A stretch of 64,000 nucleotides of DNA from Conexibacter woesei DSM 14684 (GTDB lineage: Bacteria; Actinomycetota; Thermoleophilia; Solirubrobacterales; Solirubrobacteraceae): positions 1,984,001-2,048,000 of the forward strand of contig NC_013739.1 in NCBI RefSeq assembly GCF_000025265.1. The letters are read 5' to 3'. The notes beneath the pieces were generated by a model. The model was given only the letters and a program-made list of their open reading frames with translations, did not search any database and was not told the DNA's origin. A program made the translations under genes and the position numbers. Positions 61,764 to 64,000 of this stretch are shown here, piece by piece. Positions within the stretch are counted from its first letter, which is position 1, and each line of letters starts with the position of its first letter.

Positions 61764-62765
61764 ATGAAGACCACCAGGCAATCACCTCAACCTCCTGCTG
61801 CCGGGGCCGCGCTCGCGACGGATCGGCTGCTCGCGATGCTGCGCACGATGCACGAGATCCGTCTGTTCGAGGACGAGACGCATCGCCTCTTCGCGAAGGG
61901 GCTCGTACGCGGCTCCACCCACCTCTGCCAGGGCCAGGAGGCGGTCGCCGTCGGCGCCTGCTCCGCGCTCGACAAGGCGGGGGACACGATGCTGTGCACC
62001 TACCGCGGCCATGGCGCCGTGCTGGCGAAGGGTGCTCCGCTGGACCGCGCCTTCGCCGAGATCCTCGGCAAGGCGGACGGGCTGTGCGCGGGCAAGGGCG
62101 GCTCGATGCACCTGACCGACGTGAGCGTCGGCGCGCTCGGCTCGTTCGCGATCGTCGGCGCGCACCTGCCGATCGCCGTCGGCGCGGCGTTCGCGGCGGC
62201 GTATCGCGGAACCGACGCGGTGACGGCGTGCTTCTTCGGCGACGGCTCGACGAACATCGGCGCCTTCCACGAGGCGCTCAACCTCGCCGCCGTCTGGCGG
62301 CTCCCGGTCCTCTTCGTGCTGGAGAACAACCTCTACGGCGAGTACTCGCCGCTCGCGCGCACGACCCCGATCGAGCGGCTCGCCGATCGCGCCGCCGCCT
62401 ACGGCATGCCGGGCGAGCAGGTCGACGGCAACGACGTCGCCGCCGTGCATGCCTGCGTCGGCTCAGCGGTCGCCCGCGCCCGCGCGGGCGATGGGCCGAC
62501 CCTGATCGAGGCGCTGACGTACCGGCACAAGGGCCACTCGCGCTCGGACCCGGCGACGTACCGGCCCGAGGGCGAGCTGGAGGAGTGGCTGCAGCGCGAT
62601 CCGCTGCTGCTCGCCGAGCGGGCGCTGCTGGGGCGCGGCGTCGAGCAGCCCGCGCTCGACGCGCTGCGCGAGCAGGCGACGCGCGACGTCGAGGACGCGC
62701 TCGCGCGCGCTCTCAGCTGGGCCGATCCCGCGCCGGAGTCGCGGTTGGAGGGCATCTACGCATGA
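61764..62765 (+). CDS. TPP-dependent 2-oxoacid/acetoin dehydrogenase E1 component, alpha subunit
   Basis: A 333-residue E1alpha. The TPP-binding motif is FFGDGSTNIGAFHEALNLAAVWRLPVLFVLENN (GDG...NN), and the phosphate-contacting tip CTYRGHGAVLAKG (near 85) and KGGSMHLTD (near 110) are typical. In the acetoin/AcoA branch or a branched-chain type; the length and gene order (E1alpha-E1beta-E2) suit either. ATG 61764 (MKTTRQ) was preferred over an upstream GTG or ATG because of the promoter position. TGA of this gene overlaps the next ATG. Confidence 0.9.
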   Translation: MKTTRQSPQPPAAGAALATDRLLAMLRTMHEIRLFEDETHRLFAKGLVRGSTHLCQGQEAVAVGACSALDKAGDTMLCTYRGHGAVLAKGAPLDRAFAEILGKADGLCAGKGGSMHLTDVSVGALGSFAIVGAHLPIAVGAAFAAAYRGTDAVTACFFGDGSTNIGAFHEALNLAAVWRLPVLFVLENNLYGEYSPLARTTPIERLADRAAAYGMPGEQVDGNDVAAVHACVGSAVARARAGDGPTLIEALTYRHKGHSRSDPATYRPEGELEEWLQRDPLLLAERALLGRGVEQPALDALREQATRDVEDALARALSWADPAPESRLEGIYA

Positions 62766-63739
62766 GCGAGACCGTGACCTACCGGGAAGCGACCGTTCGC
62801 GCACTGGGCGACGCGCTCGCCGAGGACGACACCGTCTTCCTGCTGGGAGAGGACGTCGCGGCCGCCGGCGGCGTGTTCAAGCTGACCGAGGGCCTGCACG
62901 AGCGCTTCGGCGACAGACGCGTGCTCGACACGCCGATCTCCGAGCAGGCGATCGTCGGCGCGGCGGTCGGCGCGGCGGCGCAGGGCCTGCGCCCGGTGGC
63001 CGAGATCATGTTCGCCGACTTCGCGGCCGTCTGCTTCGACCAGATCGTCAACCAGCTCGCGAAGTTCCGCTACATGACGGGCGGCCAGGTGACGATGCCC
63101 GTCACCATCCGCCTGATCAACGGCGCCGGCGGCGGCTTCGGCGCGCAGCACTCGCAGGCCGTCGAGAACTGGTTCCTCAACGTGGCGGGCCTGAAGCTCG
63201 TCACGCCGTCGACCCCCGCGGACGCGTATGCGCTCCTGCGGGCGGCGATCGCCGACCCGGATCCGGTGCTCGTCTTCGAGCACAAGTCGCTCTTCAACGT
63301 GAGAGGCGAGCTGGACGAAGCGACGGCGGTCGGGATCGGCGATGCGGACGTCGTCTCCGAGGGCTCCGACGTGACCGTCGTGGCGACGCAGCTGATGCGC
63401 CACCGTGCCGAGCAGGCGGCGGTCGAGCTGGCCGCCGACGGCGTCGGCGTCGAGCTGATCGACCTGCGCTCGCTCGCGCCGATGGACGTGCCGACGGTCG
63501 CTGCCAGCGTCGCGAAGACGAACCGTCTCGTCGTCGTGCAGGAGGCGGCGCCGAGCGGGAGCTGGGGCGCCTCGCTGATCTCCCAGCTGATGCGCGACGA
63601 CTTCGAGAGCCTCGACGCCGCGCCGACGCTCGTGGCGTGCGACGACGTGCCGATCGCCTACGCCGGTCCGCTCGAAGACGCCCACCTGCCGAGCGCAACG
63701 CGGATCGCGGACGCGGTCCGCGCGACCCTCGCGCGATGA
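62762..63739 (+). CDS. TPP-dependent 2-oxoacid/acetoin dehydrogenase E1 component, beta subunit
   Basis: A 325-residue E1beta that forms the second half of the TPP site. Family text: VFLLGEDVAAAGGVFKLTEGLHERFGDRRVLDTPISEQAIVGAAVGAA, AEIMFADFAAVCFDQIVNQLAKFRYMTGGQ, and a conserved C-terminal domain with VELIDLRSLAPMDVPTV. ATG overlaps the E1alpha stop, and its stop overlaps the E2 ATG, so the three are one translational unit. Confidence 0.95.
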   Translation: MSETVTYREATVRALGDALAEDDTVFLLGEDVAAAGGVFKLTEGLHERFGDRRVLDTPISEQAIVGAAVGAAAQGLRPVAEIMFADFAAVCFDQIVNQLAKFRYMTGGQVTMPVTIRLINGAGGGFGAQHSQAVENWFLNVAGLKLVTPSTPADAYALLRAAIADPDPVLVFEHKSLFNVRGELDEATAVGIGDADVVSEGSDVTVVATQLMRHRAEQAAVELAADGVGVELIDLRSLAPMDVPTVAASVAKTNRLVVVQEAAPSGSWGASLISQLMRDDFESLDAAPTLVACDDVPIAYAGPLEDAHLPSATRIADAVRATLAR

Positions 63740-64000
63740 CGATGGCGCGGATCGAGATGCCCCGTCTGTCGGACTCGATGGAGGAGGGCACCGTCGTGAG
63801 CTGGCTCGTCGCCGACGGCGAGCAGGTGACGGGCGGCCAGGAGTTCGTGGAGATCGAGACCGACAAGGCGCAGATGCCCTTCGAGGCTGAGCAGGACGGC
63901 GTGCTGCGTCAGCTCGTGCCCGCGGGGACGACGCTCCCGGTCGGCGCTCCGCTCGCCACGATCGGCGAGGGCGGCGCGCCCGAGGAGCCGGTCGCGTCGG
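63736..64000 (+). CDS. Dihydrolipoamide acyltransferase (E2), N-terminal part (3' end outside window)
   Basis: The first 88 codons of E2: a lipoyl domain with MPRLSDSMEEGTVVSWLVADGEQVTGGQEFVEIETDKAQMPFEAEQDGVL; the lipoylated lysine is in ETDKAQM (near 45). It continues past the window, presumably to a catalytic core and perhaps an E3 gene beyond. This closes the acetoin or 2-oxoacid dehydrogenase complex of the island. Confidence 0.92.
   Translation, partial: MTMARIEMPRLSDSMEEGTVVSWLVADGEQVTGGQEFVEIETDKAQMPFEAEQDGVLRQLVPAGTTLPVGAPLATIGEGGAPEEPVAS

Overview
The window is very GC-rich (about 70% or more by eye). It reads as a chromosomal segment of an actinobacterium, most likely class Thermoleophilia (Solirubrobacterales, Conexibacter-like). 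This placement is an inference from the GC content, the acpS-nnr-alr core cluster, two separate heme-copper oxidase loci, a permease/ATPase fusion of a kind known in Actinobacteria, and many starts that sit 6-11 nt behind a TANNNT -10 box, which suggests leaderless mRNA. No tRNA, rRNA, insertion sequence, integrase or CRISPR array was seen. No gene-free gap exceeds about 300 bases; the longest (28551-28847) holds strong inverted repeats that may be a structured RNA.

Region 1 (1-5.7 kb) is housekeeping: the end of glmS, then a tightly packed run of acpS, a fused NAD(P)H-hydrate epimerase/dehydratase, a CBS protein, alanine racemase and a tRNA-nucleotidyltransferase-like HD protein. Region 2 (5.8-12.5 kb) holds an M28 peptidase divergent from a HIT hydrolase, a cold-shock protein, an exported protein, a frame-interrupted lipoprotein, a zinc-ribbon protein, a GT4 glycosyltransferase and a cytochrome c/cupredoxin lipoprotein. 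Region 3 (12.5-23.4 kb) is respiratory. It carries an A2-type caa3 oxidase operon (ctaC-ctaD-tandem Usp-like protein-ctaE-small membrane protein-ctaG), then an AraC regulator and a CBS protein, then an A1-type aa3 locus (ctaC-ctaD-ctaB-two small membrane proteins).

Region 4 (23.4-45.3 kb) is mixed. It has an enoyl-CoA hydratase, PAP2 and YbhN-like membrane proteins, thioredoxin reductase, a PHP phosphoesterase, Nudix, OsmC and DUF1015 proteins, a DMT transporter, a secreted beta-helix protein, a serine beta-lactamase-like hydrolase, a giant FG-GAP/anchor-domain surface protein, a degenerate receiver/flavoprotein fusion, a berberine-bridge-like oxidase with a LuxR regulator, and a TetR regulator.

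Region 5 (45.3-64 kb) is the most interesting. It looks like a catabolic island for plant-type glycosides or sugar acids: an IclR regulator, a family-5 ABC importer with a permease-ATPase fusion, a TIM-barrel isomerase, an SMP-30 lactonase, an enolase-superfamily dehydratase, a Tat-exported clan-A-like glycosidase, a GH127-like enzyme, three SDR proteins (one degenerate), a zinc alcohol dehydrogenase, and the E1alpha/E1beta/E2 genes of a TPP-dependent 2-oxoacid or acetoin dehydrogenase complex, cut by the window end. Five copies of a conserved 24-bp element abut the -35 TTG of five promoters in this island, each 16-17 bp from a weak GAnnCT-type -10 box. This defines a probable regulon with an activator site of its own. 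A separate 15-bp near-palindrome overlaps the -35 of the iclR gene itself.

The window also shows two-mode arginine codon use (AGA is common in many exported and redox proteins but nearly absent from core genes), three small membrane ORFs of 36-83 codons in the oxidase loci, and three convergent gene pairs that share a CTAG stop palindrome.
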